Positions 1 to 6,498 of a stretch of 6,498 nucleotides of DNA are shown here, piece by piece. Origin of the DNA: Deltaproteobacteria bacterium (lineage in GTDB: Bacteria > Desulfobacterota > Desulfobulbia > Desulfobulbales > UBA5123); assembly GCA_021788685.1 (NCBI GenBank), contig JAJYKH010000158.1, positions 1 to 6,498 on the forward strand. Direction: 5' to 3'. The position numbers and the translations under genes were made by a program. How positions within the stretch are numbered: the stretch's first letter is position 1; each line of letters opens with the position of its first letter. The notes below the pieces were generated by a model that saw nothing but the letters and a program-made list of their open reading frames with translations, searched no databases and was not told where the DNA came from.

Positions 1-1
1 G

Positions 2-163
2 AGTGAAGTTAGCCATTTCTCATTCCTGCTCAAACCGGTCCGCCTGGCGGAGGCGGCAGCCGCAGAGACCTTGCCAGAGCCCGCCGGCCAGAGGTACCTC
101 CGCTTGGCGCTGGTTGATTCCCGTGGCGGCGGTGACTATGGTATCCCTATCATCATAAAGTGA
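2..163 (+). CDS. C-terminal tail of an unidentified upstream gene (5' end outside window)
   Basis: Frame 2 is open from the window edge to a TGA at 161-163, giving 53 codons without a start, so this is the 3' part of a gene that begins to the left. The translation reads like real protein: a hydrophobic/basic stretch (FSFLLKPVRLAEAAAE) and an ending RYLRLALVDSRGGGDYGIPI-IIK. A terminator-like hairpin with a T run follows 9 bases after the stop, which supports a gene end here. I do not recognise the family. It is not the C-terminus of DnaG primase, the common neighbour of rpoD. The antisense frame is also open over this stretch, but it is codon-aligned with this frame and looks like its shadow. 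Coding status is moderately supported; function is unknown. Confidence 0.5.
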   Translation, partial: SEVSHFSFLLKPVRLAEAAAAETLPEPAGQRYLRLALVDSRGGGDYGIPIIIK

Positions 164-172
164 TTCCTTGGG

Positions 173-203
173 GGAAGCAAAAAAAAGCGCTTCCAAATTT
201 TTT
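173..203 (+). terminator. Rho-independent terminator after the upstream gene
   Basis: A perfect 6-bp stem GGAAGC (173-178) pairs with GCTTCC (189-194) around a 10-base A-rich loop. AAA and a run of six T (198-203) follow. It lies 9 bases after the TGA at 161-163. The stem is short and three A separate it from the T run, so efficiency is uncertain, but position and shape fit an intrinsic terminator. Confidence 0.5.
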
Positions 204-307
204 CGGCGCCGCGGAAACCGCTCACCGACGGCTTTTACGATGTCGTTCTCCATTTCTCCCCATCGGCCTGAGGTTTTCTGGCGAGGTCATTTTTTTTGAC
301 CCTGCCC

Positions 308-336
308 TTGTTTTTGCCAAAAAAACGCTTTAAAAT
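308..336 (+). promoter_or_regulatory. Candidate sigma-70 promoter for the sigma-factor gene
   Basis: In the AT-rich stretch before the sigma-factor gene, TTGTTT (308-313) and TAAAAT (331-336) are 17 bases apart. The -10 matches consensus at 5 of 6 positions; the -35 matches only in TTG. This would start transcription near 343 and give a leader of about 50 bases. Just upstream, GGTCA (285-289) and TGACC (297-301) form an inverted repeat around a T run that could be an operator. Assigned by eye only. Confidence 0.35.
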
Positions 337-380
337 TGTATGTTGCATTTCTTGAAATTTCCTAACCGCCACAACCCGCA

Positions 381-390
381 AGGGGAGGAG
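381..390 (+). promoter_or_regulatory. Strong Shine-Dalgarno fixing the GTG start of the sigma factor
   Basis: AGGGGAGGAG ends 5 bases before the GTG at 396. This strong site, together with the fact that region 1.1 homology begins within a few residues, supports the GTG rather than a later ATG as the start. Confidence 0.75.
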
Positions 391-395
391 CCGAC

Positions 396-1742
<1,347 letters not shown>

Positions 1743-1792
1743 GCCGCCACCATGGGTGTCGTGAGCGATTAACCATCCGTCGCCTTCACAGC

Positions 1793-1807
1793 CCGGGCCC
1801 GGCCCGG
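1793..1807 (+). other. GC-only hairpin immediately before the comEC start
   Basis: CCGGGC (1793-1798) pairs perfectly with GCCCGG (1802-1807) around a 3-base CCG loop, inside a 20-base stretch made only of G and C (1791-1810). It ends two bases before the GTG at 1810 and occupies the place where a Shine-Dalgarno should be; none is visible. It could block ribosome access. There is no T tract, so on its own it is not a terminator. Confidence 0.45.
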
Positions 1808-1809
1808 CG

Positions 1810-4293
1810 GTGGACCTTCTGGCCGTCGCCGCCGCCTCGTTTGCGGGCGGGATCGGGTGGGCGGCCATCGCCCGCGACACCTCGCTCCTGGTATATCAAA
1901 CGGCAAGCGGTCTTTCGGCCCTTGCCGTTTTTTTGTGCGCCCGTCGCCCCCGGGCCGCACTGCCCCTCCTCGGCCTTTTCTTTTTTTTGCTCGGGGTCGT
2001 GCGCGGCCTGCCGGCGCTCCAGCCGCCCGCCGCTCCGGACCACATTGCCAATCTGGTGACCGGCCGCAAAGAGGTGGTGGTCGGCGGGGTGCTCCAGGAG
2101 TGCCCCCTCCTGGAGGAGGAGCGCAGCCGCCTCCTGATGGCGGTGGAGTCGGTGCACCCCCCTGACGGCCCGGAGCGCCCGGCCACCGGACTCGTGCTCC
2201 TCACCGTGAATGGACTCCCGCCGCCCGGCCTGCTGCCCGGCGACCGCTTTCTCGCCCGGACCACCCTCTCACCGGTCCATGCCGCGGGCACCCCCGGCGC
2301 CTTCGACTACCAGCAGTACCTGGCCCGCCAGGGAATCTGGCTCACCGGCTGGGTGGCCTCCCCCGCGCTGCTCCTCCGGTTCGGGCAGCTGCCGCCGCCC
2401 CCGCTCGCGGAGCGGCTGCGGTACCTCCCCGAGCGGCTGCGTTACCGGATCGGCCGTTTTCTCGACCGCGAGCTGCCGCCGGAAGAGAGCGGCGTCTACA
2501 AGGCCATCCTCATCGGCGACCGCTCGGGGGTCGCCCCCGCCACCATCGAACGGTTCAACAACACCGGCACCATTCACATCCTGTCGATTTCCGGCCTGCA
2601 CATGGCCTTGCTGGGGATGCTCCTTACCGGCTCCCTGGGCTGGCTGCTCAAGCGCTCCACCTGGCTGCTCCTCCGGGTTCCGGTCTGGAAGCTCACTGCG
2701 CTCCTTGCCGTCCCGTGCCTGGGGGCCTACGCCCTCATCGCCGGCTTCCAGGCGCCGGTGGCCAGGTCCCTGGTCATGGCACTGCTTTTTCTGCTGGCCA
2801 TTGTCCATGATCGGCAGGGAAGCCTCCCGACCGCCATCGGACTGGCCGCTCTTCTTCTGCTCGCCTGGCGGCCCGCCCAGCTGCTCGATGTTTCGTTCCA
2901 GCTGACCTTTGCGGCGGTGATCGCCATTGGCCTGGTCCTGCCCCGCCTGCGCCCACTCCTCATGCCGGACCAAGCCGCCGGCCGCGCGGCCAGGCTCGGG
3001 AGGCGGCTGCTCGCCGCCTTGGCCGTTTCCCTTGCCGCTGTGGTGGGCACCCTGCCCCTGCTTCTCTATCACTTCAACCGTTTTTCGCTCGTGAGCCCGT
3101 TCGCCACCCTGGCCGTGGAGCCGTTGCTTTGCCTGTGGGGCCTCACCCTCGGGCTCCTCGCCTGTCTGGCCCTGCCGCTCTCCGCCGGCGCGGCCGGGCT
3201 GCTGCTCAAAACCGGGGCACTGGGGATCACGGCCGGGAACCGGGTGGTCGCCCTGTTCGCCGCCCTGCCCTTCTGCTCGCTCTGGCTGCCCACCCCCTCG
3301 TTTCCCGAGATGGCCGCCCTGCTCCTCCTGCCGGTGGCTTTGCTCTATTGGCGGCGGCTCCCGTTCGCGCGGCTCCTGGCTGTTATGTCGCTGGCGATTC
3401 TCGCCGTTACCCCCGCTTTTCATGCTTGGTCCTGCCACCGGGACCGGGCCGCCCGGGTCACCGTGCTTGACATGGGCCAGGGCAGCTCGGTGCTCGTGGA
3501 GCTCCCCGGGGGCCGCACCGTGCTCGTCGATGGCGGCGGTTACGGGTCGGAGCGGTTCGATCCCGGCGAACGGCTCATTGCCCCCTACTTGTGGCGGCGC
3601 GGGATCAGCCGCCTGGACGGGGTGGCGGTCAGTCACCCCCACGCCGACCATTACAACGGCCTTTCCTTTATGATCGAACGCTTCCGGCCCCGGGTGGTCT
3701 GGACCAATGGCCGGCCGGGGGAGGAGCCCGAATACGGCCAGCTTTTGAAGCGGGCGGCGGCGCTCGGCATCCCCGTCCGGGTGCCGGCGGCGGGAGAAGC
3801 CCTAGTGGCCGAGGGAGATTGCCGGCTGACCAACCTTGCCGACTTCCTCCACCCACATAGCGGCCGCGGGAACCCCAACGAAGAAAGCCTGGTGCTCCGG
3901 CTCGACTGCGGGAAGGTGTCGTTTCTGTTTCCGGGGGATATCGACGGGGAGACGGAAAAGGGGCTGGTCACGGCCGGGGCAGACCTGGACGTTGAGGTGC
4001 TGCTCGCCGCCCATCACGGGAGCCCGGGCTCAACCGACCCCGTTTTCCTGGCGGCGGCCTCCCCCCGCTACCTGGCGGTTTCGGTGGGACCGTCCGGGCC
4101 GCTCCATGCCGCGGCCGAGGGCCGGCTCGCGGGCTGGCGGCAGCAGGGGCTCATCCCCCTGACCACCGCCGATTGCGGCAGCCTCTTCTTCGAGACCGAT
4201 GGCCGGACCCTCCGGACGAGCACCTACCGGGCCTGCCCGGACGCGGCAGAGCCAACCGGCCCACTGGCGGAAAATACCAGGGAGGTCCTTTAA
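1810..4293 (+). CDS. comEC: ComEC/Rec2 DNA internalization competence protein
   Basis: Inner-membrane channel that passes single-stranded DNA into the cytoplasm during natural transformation; 827 residues, usual length. N-terminal part (about 1-200): hydrophobic segments at about 4-20 and 48-65, then the DUF4131-type domain ending in TPGAFDYQQYLARQGI (161-176). Competence domain at about 225-495 with many membrane helices and the motifs ILIGDRSGV (233-241), TIHILSISGLHM (254-265), P316..R319 and DVSFQL (360-365). C-terminal metallo-beta-lactamase-like domain from about 548: LDMGQG (553-558), VDGGG from 573, HPHADH (609-614), GDIDGE (709-714), HHGS (735-738). The metal-ligand motifs look intact, so the nuclease-like domain may be active. 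GTG 1810 is the first possible start after an in-frame TGA at 1762-1764. It lacks a visible Shine-Dalgarno, and two terminator-like hairpins lie within codons 30-60. A TTG at 1933 or GTG at 1999 are alternatives, but they would drop the N-terminal hydrophobic FAGGIGW segment typical of the family. The stop overlaps that of convergent pilT. Confidence 0.95.
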   Translation: MDLLAVAAASFAGGIGWAAIARDTSLLVYQTASGLSALAVFLCARRPRAALPLLGLFFFLLGVVRGLPALQPPAAPDHIANLVTGRKEVVVGGVLQECPLLEEERSRLLMAVESVHPPDGPERPATGLVLLTVNGLPPPGLLPGDRFLARTTLSPVHAAGTPGAFDYQQYLARQGIWLTGWVASPALLLRFGQLPPPPLAERLRYLPERLRYRIGRFLDRELPPEESGVYKAILIGDRSGVAPATIERFNNTGTIHILSISGLHMALLGMLLTGSLGWLLKRSTWLLLRVPVWKLTALLAVPCLGAYALIAGFQAPVARSLVMALLFLLAIVHDRQGSLPTAIGLAALLLLAWRPAQLLDVSFQLTFAAVIAIGLVLPRLRPLLMPDQAAGRAARLGRRLLAALAVSLAAVVGTLPLLLYHFNRFSLVSPFATLAVEPLLCLWGLTLGLLACLALPLSAGAAGLLLKTGALGITAGNRVVALFAALPFCSLWLPTPSFPEMAALLLLPVALLYWRRLPFARLLAVMSLAILAVTPAFHAWSCHRDRAARVTVLDMGQGSSVLVELPGGRTVLVDGGGYGSERFDPGERLIAPYLWRRGISRLDGVAVSHPHADHYNGLSFMIERFRPRVVWTNGRPGEEPEYGQLLKRAAALGIPVRVPAAGEALVAEGDCRLTNLADFLHPHSGRGNPNEESLVLRLDCGKVSFLFPGDIDGETEKGLVTAGADLDVEVLLAAHHGSPGSTDPVFLAAASPRYLAVSVGPSGPLHAAAEGRLAGWRQQGLIPLTTADCGSLFFETDGRTLRTSTYRACPDAAEPTGPLAENTREVL
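1898..1934 (+). terminator. Strong intrinsic terminator-like hairpin inside comEC codons 30-42
   Basis: AAACGGCAAG (1898-1907) pairs with CTTGCCGTTT (1921-1930), a perfect 10-bp stem with a 13-base loop. The last three T of the stem open a run of seven T (1928-1934). The codons here (GTA TAT CAA ... GTT TTT TTG) have clearly lower GC at third positions than the preceding comEC codons, as expected if structure rather than codon use is selected. It lies about 155 bases after the sigma-factor stop, so it could end that transcript or attenuate comEC. Confidence 0.6.
1953..1988 (+). terminator. Second, weaker terminator-like element in comEC
   Basis: GGCCG (1953-1957) pairs with CGGCC (1971-1975), loop 13 bases. 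TTTTC and eight T (1976-1988) follow, encoding part of the LFFFL stretch. The stem has only 5 bp, so termination would be weak, but it sits 19 bases after a strong terminator-like element in a tandem layout. It may simply reflect Phe-rich membrane-segment coding. Confidence 0.25.
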
Positions 4294-5372
4294 ATCTCGG
4301 TGAAATCGGTGGGCGGGTTCTTGAGGAACTGCACGAACTTGGTCTTGTCGATGCAGTTGCTGTAGGCGGCCTCCGGGGCGATCCATTTCTTGTTGAGCAG
4401 CTCGATGATGGCGTCGTCCAGGGTCTGCATGCCATACTTGCGGCCGGTCTGCATGGCGGAGGCGATCTGGTAGGTCTTGCCCTCCCGGATCAGGTTCCGC
4501 ACCGCCGGGGTGCAGATGAGGATTTCGAGCGCCGCGCACCGCCCCTTGACGTCAACCCGCTTGAACAGTGTCTGGGAGACCACCGCCTTGAGGGCGTCGG
4601 CCAGGGTGGAGCGCACCTGGGCCTGCTGGTTGGCCGGGAAGATCTCGATCACCCGGTCCACCGTCTTCATGGCGTTCAGGGTGTGGAGGGTGCCGAACAC
4701 CAAATGGCCGGTCATGGCCGCCTCCATGGCCAGGGCGATGGTTTCGAGGTCGCGCATTTCGCCGACCAGGATGATATCCGGGTCCTCGCGGAGGGCCCCC
4801 CGGAGGGCGGCGGCGAAGCTCTTGGTGTGAGTGCCCACCTCCCGGTGGTTGACGATGCAGTTCTGGCTCTTGTGGACAAACTCGACCGGGTCCTCGATGG
4901 TGAGGATATGGTCCTTGCGGGTCCGGTTCACTTCGTCGACAATGGCGGCAAGCGTGGTCGATTTGCCGCTGCCGGTGGGGCCGGTCACCAGCACCATCCC
5001 CTTGGGCAGGCTGGCCAGTTTAGAGACCACCTTGGGCAGCCCCAGCTGCTCGCAGGTGAGAATGGTGCTTGGGATTTCGCGGAACACCGCGCCGATCCCG
5101 TACTTCTGCATGAAGAGGTTGCCGCGGTAGCGGGCGAGTCCGGCGATCTCGTAGCCGAAATCGATGTCGCCGGTCTCCTCGAACTCCTTGACCTTGTTTT
5201 CCGGCACGATCTCATAGAGCATGGCCTTCAGATCATCGTTGGTGAAGGTCTTGTACTTGACGCGCTCCATGTCACCGCGGATCCGCAGGATGGGCTGCTG
5301 GCCGGAAACCATGTGCAGGTCCGAAGCGCCCTGCTCGTTCATCAGCTTGAAAAAGGCATCGATCTGCGCCAT
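4290..5372 (-). CDS. pilT: PilT-type type IV pilus retraction ATPase
   Basis: Hexameric cytoplasmic ATPase that disassembles type IV pili, powering twitching motility and DNA-uptake pilus retraction. It has 360 residues, the usual length. The N-terminal PAS-like domain (about 1-100) includes GASDLHMVSGQQP (15-27). The RecA-like core carries Walker A GPTGSGKST (131-139), the Asp box ILTIEDPVEF (156-165), Walker B around DPDIILVGEMRD (197-208) with catalytic Glu205, and the His box GHLVFGTLHT (222-231). The PilT-specific AIRNLIRE motif appears as AVRNLIREGK (290-299), which separates it from PilB-type extension ATPases; PilU is less likely for the same reason. Start: ATG at 5370-5372 with a strong Shine-Dalgarno. 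No pilB or pilC is adjacent; Geobacter-type genomes commonly carry several pilT paralogs, so this may be one of a set. It is convergent with comEC and divergent from the PHP gene, so it is probably transcribed alone. Confidence 0.95.
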   Translation of the reverse strand: MAQIDAFFKLMNEQGASDLHMVSGQQPILRIRGDMERVKYKTFTNDDLKAMLYEIVPENKVKEFEETGDIDFGYEIAGLARYRGNLFMQKYGIGAVFREIPSTILTCEQLGLPKVVSKLASLPKGMVLVTGPTGSGKSTTLAAIVDEVNRTRKDHILTIEDPVEFVHKSQNCIVNHREVGTHTKSFAAALRGALREDPDIILVGEMRDLETIALAMEAAMTGHLVFGTLHTLNAMKTVDRVIEIFPANQQAQVRSTLADALKAVVSQTLFKRVDVKGRCAALEILICTPAVRNLIREGKTYQIASAMQTGRKYGMQTLDDAIIELLNKKWIAPEAAYSNCIDKTKFVQFLKNPPTDFTEI

Positions 5373-5378
5373 TTCGCT

Positions 5379-5386
5379 CCTCCCGT
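5379..5386 (-). promoter_or_regulatory. Shine-Dalgarno of pilT
   Basis: Read on the minus strand, GGGAGGAG lies 4 bases before the ATG (about 6 from the GGAGG core). It supports the assigned start, where the PilT N-terminus also begins as expected. Confidence 0.7.
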
Positions 5387-5400
5387 CATGAGATCGCTCT

Positions 5401-5418
5401 CGGGCGGCTTTGCCCCCG
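5401..5418 (-). other. Hairpin in the pilT leader
   Basis: On the minus strand CGGGGGC, loop AAA, then GCCGCCCG form a stem of 7 bp with one bulged G. It lies 28 bases upstream of the pilT ATG. No T tract follows in the leader, so it is not an intrinsic terminator. It could affect mRNA stability or translation. The GCAAAGCC within it resembles one half of a GEMM-I riboswitch core, but the other conserved half is missing. Confidence 0.25.
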
Positions 5419-5439
5419 AAAACCCCGTCTCTTTCCTTA

Positions 5440-5492
5440 CTCGGCCAAATTGCGCCTATCTTAAATCAATCTTTGAAAAAGAAAATAGAAAG
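5440..5492. promoter_or_regulatory. AT-rich island in the pilT/PHP divergent intergenic region
   Basis: The 200 bases between the divergent starts of pilT and the PHP gene contain one AT-rich island in otherwise GC-rich DNA, the natural place for promoters. On the minus strand TAAGAT (read from 5462 down to 5457) is a passable -10 for pilT, but no good -35 lies at the right distance. No convincing sigma-54 -24/-12 pair was found: a GG/GC pair near 5443-5456 has the wrong spacing. Confidence 0.3.
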
Positions 5493-5533
5493 CTGCGGTG
5501 GCCCGACTGCTCCGGGAGCGCCCTTGCCCCGCC

Positions 5534-5562
5534 TTGCGCCGGTCCCTTTTTCGCGCTAGGAT
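5534..5562 (+). promoter_or_regulatory. Weak candidate promoter for the PHP gene
   Basis: TTGCGC (5534-5539) and TAGGAT (5557-5562) are separated by 17 bases (3/6 and 4/6 matches to consensus). If used, transcription would begin near 5569, only a few bases before the ATG at 5573, giving an almost leaderless message. The match is poor enough to arise by chance. Confidence 0.2.
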
Positions 5563-5572
5563 GGCAGGTTTC

Positions 5573-6442
5573 ATGGACCTGATCGACCTCCACACCCATT
5601 CCACTTTTTCGGACGGCACCTTGACCCCGGCCGCGCTGGTCGACCTGGCCAGGCAGACCGGGCTGAAGGCGATTGCCCTCACGGACCACGACACCATGGC
5701 CGGACTGCCGGAGGCCGTCGCCCGCGGCCGCGAGCAGGGGATCGAGGTGGTGCCCGGGGTGGAGGTCAGCGCCGTGCACGAGGGCCGCACAATCCACGTC
5801 CTCGCCTACCGCCCCCGGGAAAGCCGGGAGATGGGGGAGATGATGGAGCGGCTGCAGCGGTTTCGCCACCGCCGGAACGACCAGATCCTGGCCAACCTGA
5901 ACCGGCTGGGCATCGCGGTGACCGCGGCGGAGCTCCGGCACTATTCGCCAAGCGGTCAGACCGGCCGGCCGCACATCGCCAGGCTCCTGGTGGACCGGAA
6001 GGTGGTGAAAACGGTGGACCAGGCCTTCAACCGCTATCTGAAGAAGGGCGGCCTGGCCCACGCCGAAAGCGGCAAGCTCCAGGCGGAGGAGGTGGTCCGC
6101 ACGGTGGCGGGAGCGGGGGGGATTCCCGTTCTCGCCCATCCCCTTCATGGGGTTCCGGGCCTACCCGCCCTGACCCCTTTGTTGGAGATCCTGGTTCCGG
6201 CGGGGCTTGCCGGGCTGGAGGCGTATTACCCCTCCCATTCGGCCGCCGACGTGCGGGAACTGAAAAAGCTCGCCACCCGCTACGGGCTGCTCATCACCGG
6301 GGGAAGCGATTTCCACGGCGACAGCCATGCGGGGGCGTCCCTGGGTGGGATCGGCACCCCCCTGCGGATCCCCTACGAGCTGCTTTCCGCCATGAACAGC
6401 CATCCGGCCTCGCAGGAGAAGGGAACGGATCCGGCCTGGTGA
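5573..6442 (+). CDS. PHP-domain metal-dependent phosphoesterase, RNase AM/YciV (TrpH) type
   Basis: Cytoplasmic metal-dependent phosphoesterase, 289 residues, close to E. coli RNase AM (YciV, about 293). Characterised relatives hydrolyse 3',5'-nucleoside bisphosphates (pAp) and trim nucleotides from RNA 5' ends. PHP metal motifs are all present: IDLHTHSTFSDG (4-15; H7, H9, D14), LTDHDTMAG (36-44; H39), GVEVSAVHEGRTIHVLAY (62-79; E64, H75), VLAHPLHG (H189) and GGSDFHG (D246, H248). An insert of about 100 residues between the Glu and late His motifs (RFRHRRNDQILANLNRLGI, then GRPHIARLLV) is typical of this subfamily. Start choice: ATG 5573 places DLHTH at the usual distance; ATG 5561 adds four residues; GTG 5498 would add 25 Arg-rich residues with no family counterpart. 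The Shine-Dalgarno is weak for all three. It is divergent from pilT, and no terminator is seen in the 56 bases after the stop. Family is sure; substrate is inferred. Confidence 0.88.
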   Translation: MDLIDLHTHSTFSDGTLTPAALVDLARQTGLKAIALTDHDTMAGLPEAVARGREQGIEVVPGVEVSAVHEGRTIHVLAYRPRESREMGEMMERLQRFRHRRNDQILANLNRLGIAVTAAELRHYSPSGQTGRPHIARLLVDRKVVKTVDQAFNRYLKKGGLAHAESGKLQAEEVVRTVAGAGGIPVLAHPLHGVPGLPALTPLLEILVPAGLAGLEAYYPSHSAADVRELKKLATRYGLLITGGSDFHGDSHAGASLGGIGTPLRIPYELLSAMNSHPASQEKGTDPAW

Positions 6443-6498
6443 GGACGGCTTGCTTCCGCGCCTCCGGTTGAGTACCTTGAAAAAGGGACAAAAATCAT

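Noticed and set aside
207..234. Second terminator after the left-edge gene (GCGG-AAA-CCGC, with CGGC and TTTT following)
   Set aside because: The perfect stem is only 4 bp (211-214 with 218-221), the outer pairing needs a large unpaired bulge, and a better terminator lies just upstream.
20..253. Minus-strand open frame of 77 codons before the sigma-factor gene
   Set aside because: It is codon-aligned antisense to the open plus-strand tail ending at 163, runs through the terminator hairpin, and its C-terminal half has no protein-like pattern. The Shine-Dalgarno-like GGGGAG is only 2 bases from its ATG.
2269..3651. 460-codon minus-strand open frame antisense to comEC
   Set aside because: Highly biased Gly/Gln/Glu/Arg composition with no domain; comEC motifs on the plus strand are unambiguous.
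5373..5440. GEMM-I (c-di-GMP/cGAMP) riboswitch in the pilT leader
   Set aside because: Only GCAAAGCC is present; the conserved GGCAAACC hairpin and the closing helix cannot be found, and the leader before it is too unlike the family.
5440..5460. Sigma-54 promoter for pilT
   Set aside because: The GG and GC dinucleotides are nine rather than ten bases apart and the surrounding bases do not match TGGCAC/TTGC.
4173..5582. 469-codon plus-strand open frame antisense to pilT
   Set aside because: Shadow of pilT, whose Walker, Asp, His and AIRNLIRE motifs are all intact on the minus strand.
6443..6498. Promoter for a gene beyond the right edge (TTGAGT or TTGAAA in an A-rich tail)
   Set aside because: No -10 hexamer at a proper distance falls inside the window, so the call cannot be supported.

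Overview
This is a GC-rich window with an ordinary bacterial layout: four complete protein genes and the 3' tail of a fifth. The gene styles suggest a Desulfuromonadia/Geobacter-like member of the old Deltaproteobacteria. That is inferred from the look of the PilT, ComEC and PHP proteins and from the GC-biased codon use; no search was possible. I see no mobile element, CRISPR array, tRNA or rRNA, and no clear novel system.

Layout from left to right. Positions 2-163 (+) hold the last 53 codons of an upstream gene, followed by a probable intrinsic terminator at 173-203. An AT-rich promoter region (about 285-340) leads to an RpoD-family sigma factor (396-1742, +). After a 67-base gap comes comEC (1810-4293, +), the inner-membrane DNA uptake channel of natural transformation. 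pilT (4290-5372, -), the pilus retraction ATPase, meets comEC tail to tail, and their stop codons share the palindrome TTAA. A 200-base divergent intergenic region separates pilT from a PHP-domain phosphoesterase of the RNase AM/YciV/TrpH type (about 5573-6442, +).

How the genes fit together: PilT and ComEC belong to the same process in other bacteria, where pilus retraction brings DNA to the periplasm and ComEC passes one strand across the inner membrane. Their pairing suggests a transformation locus. The PHP protein belongs to a family that removes nucleotides from RNA 5' ends or hydrolyses pAp-like bisphosphates; any tie to DNA uptake is speculation.

The most interesting signal is at the rpoD-family/comEC junction. 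The comEC start is a GTG with no visible Shine-Dalgarno and a perfect GC hairpin two bases upstream. Inside the first 60 codons lie two terminator-like elements in tandem, one of them a perfect 10-bp stem plus T tract. Either the sigma-factor transcript ends inside the comEC reading frame, or comEC is attenuated, or its true start lies downstream. The sigma factor is also unusual: it keeps region 1.1 but departs from primary sigma factors in regions 2.1-2.3 and 3.
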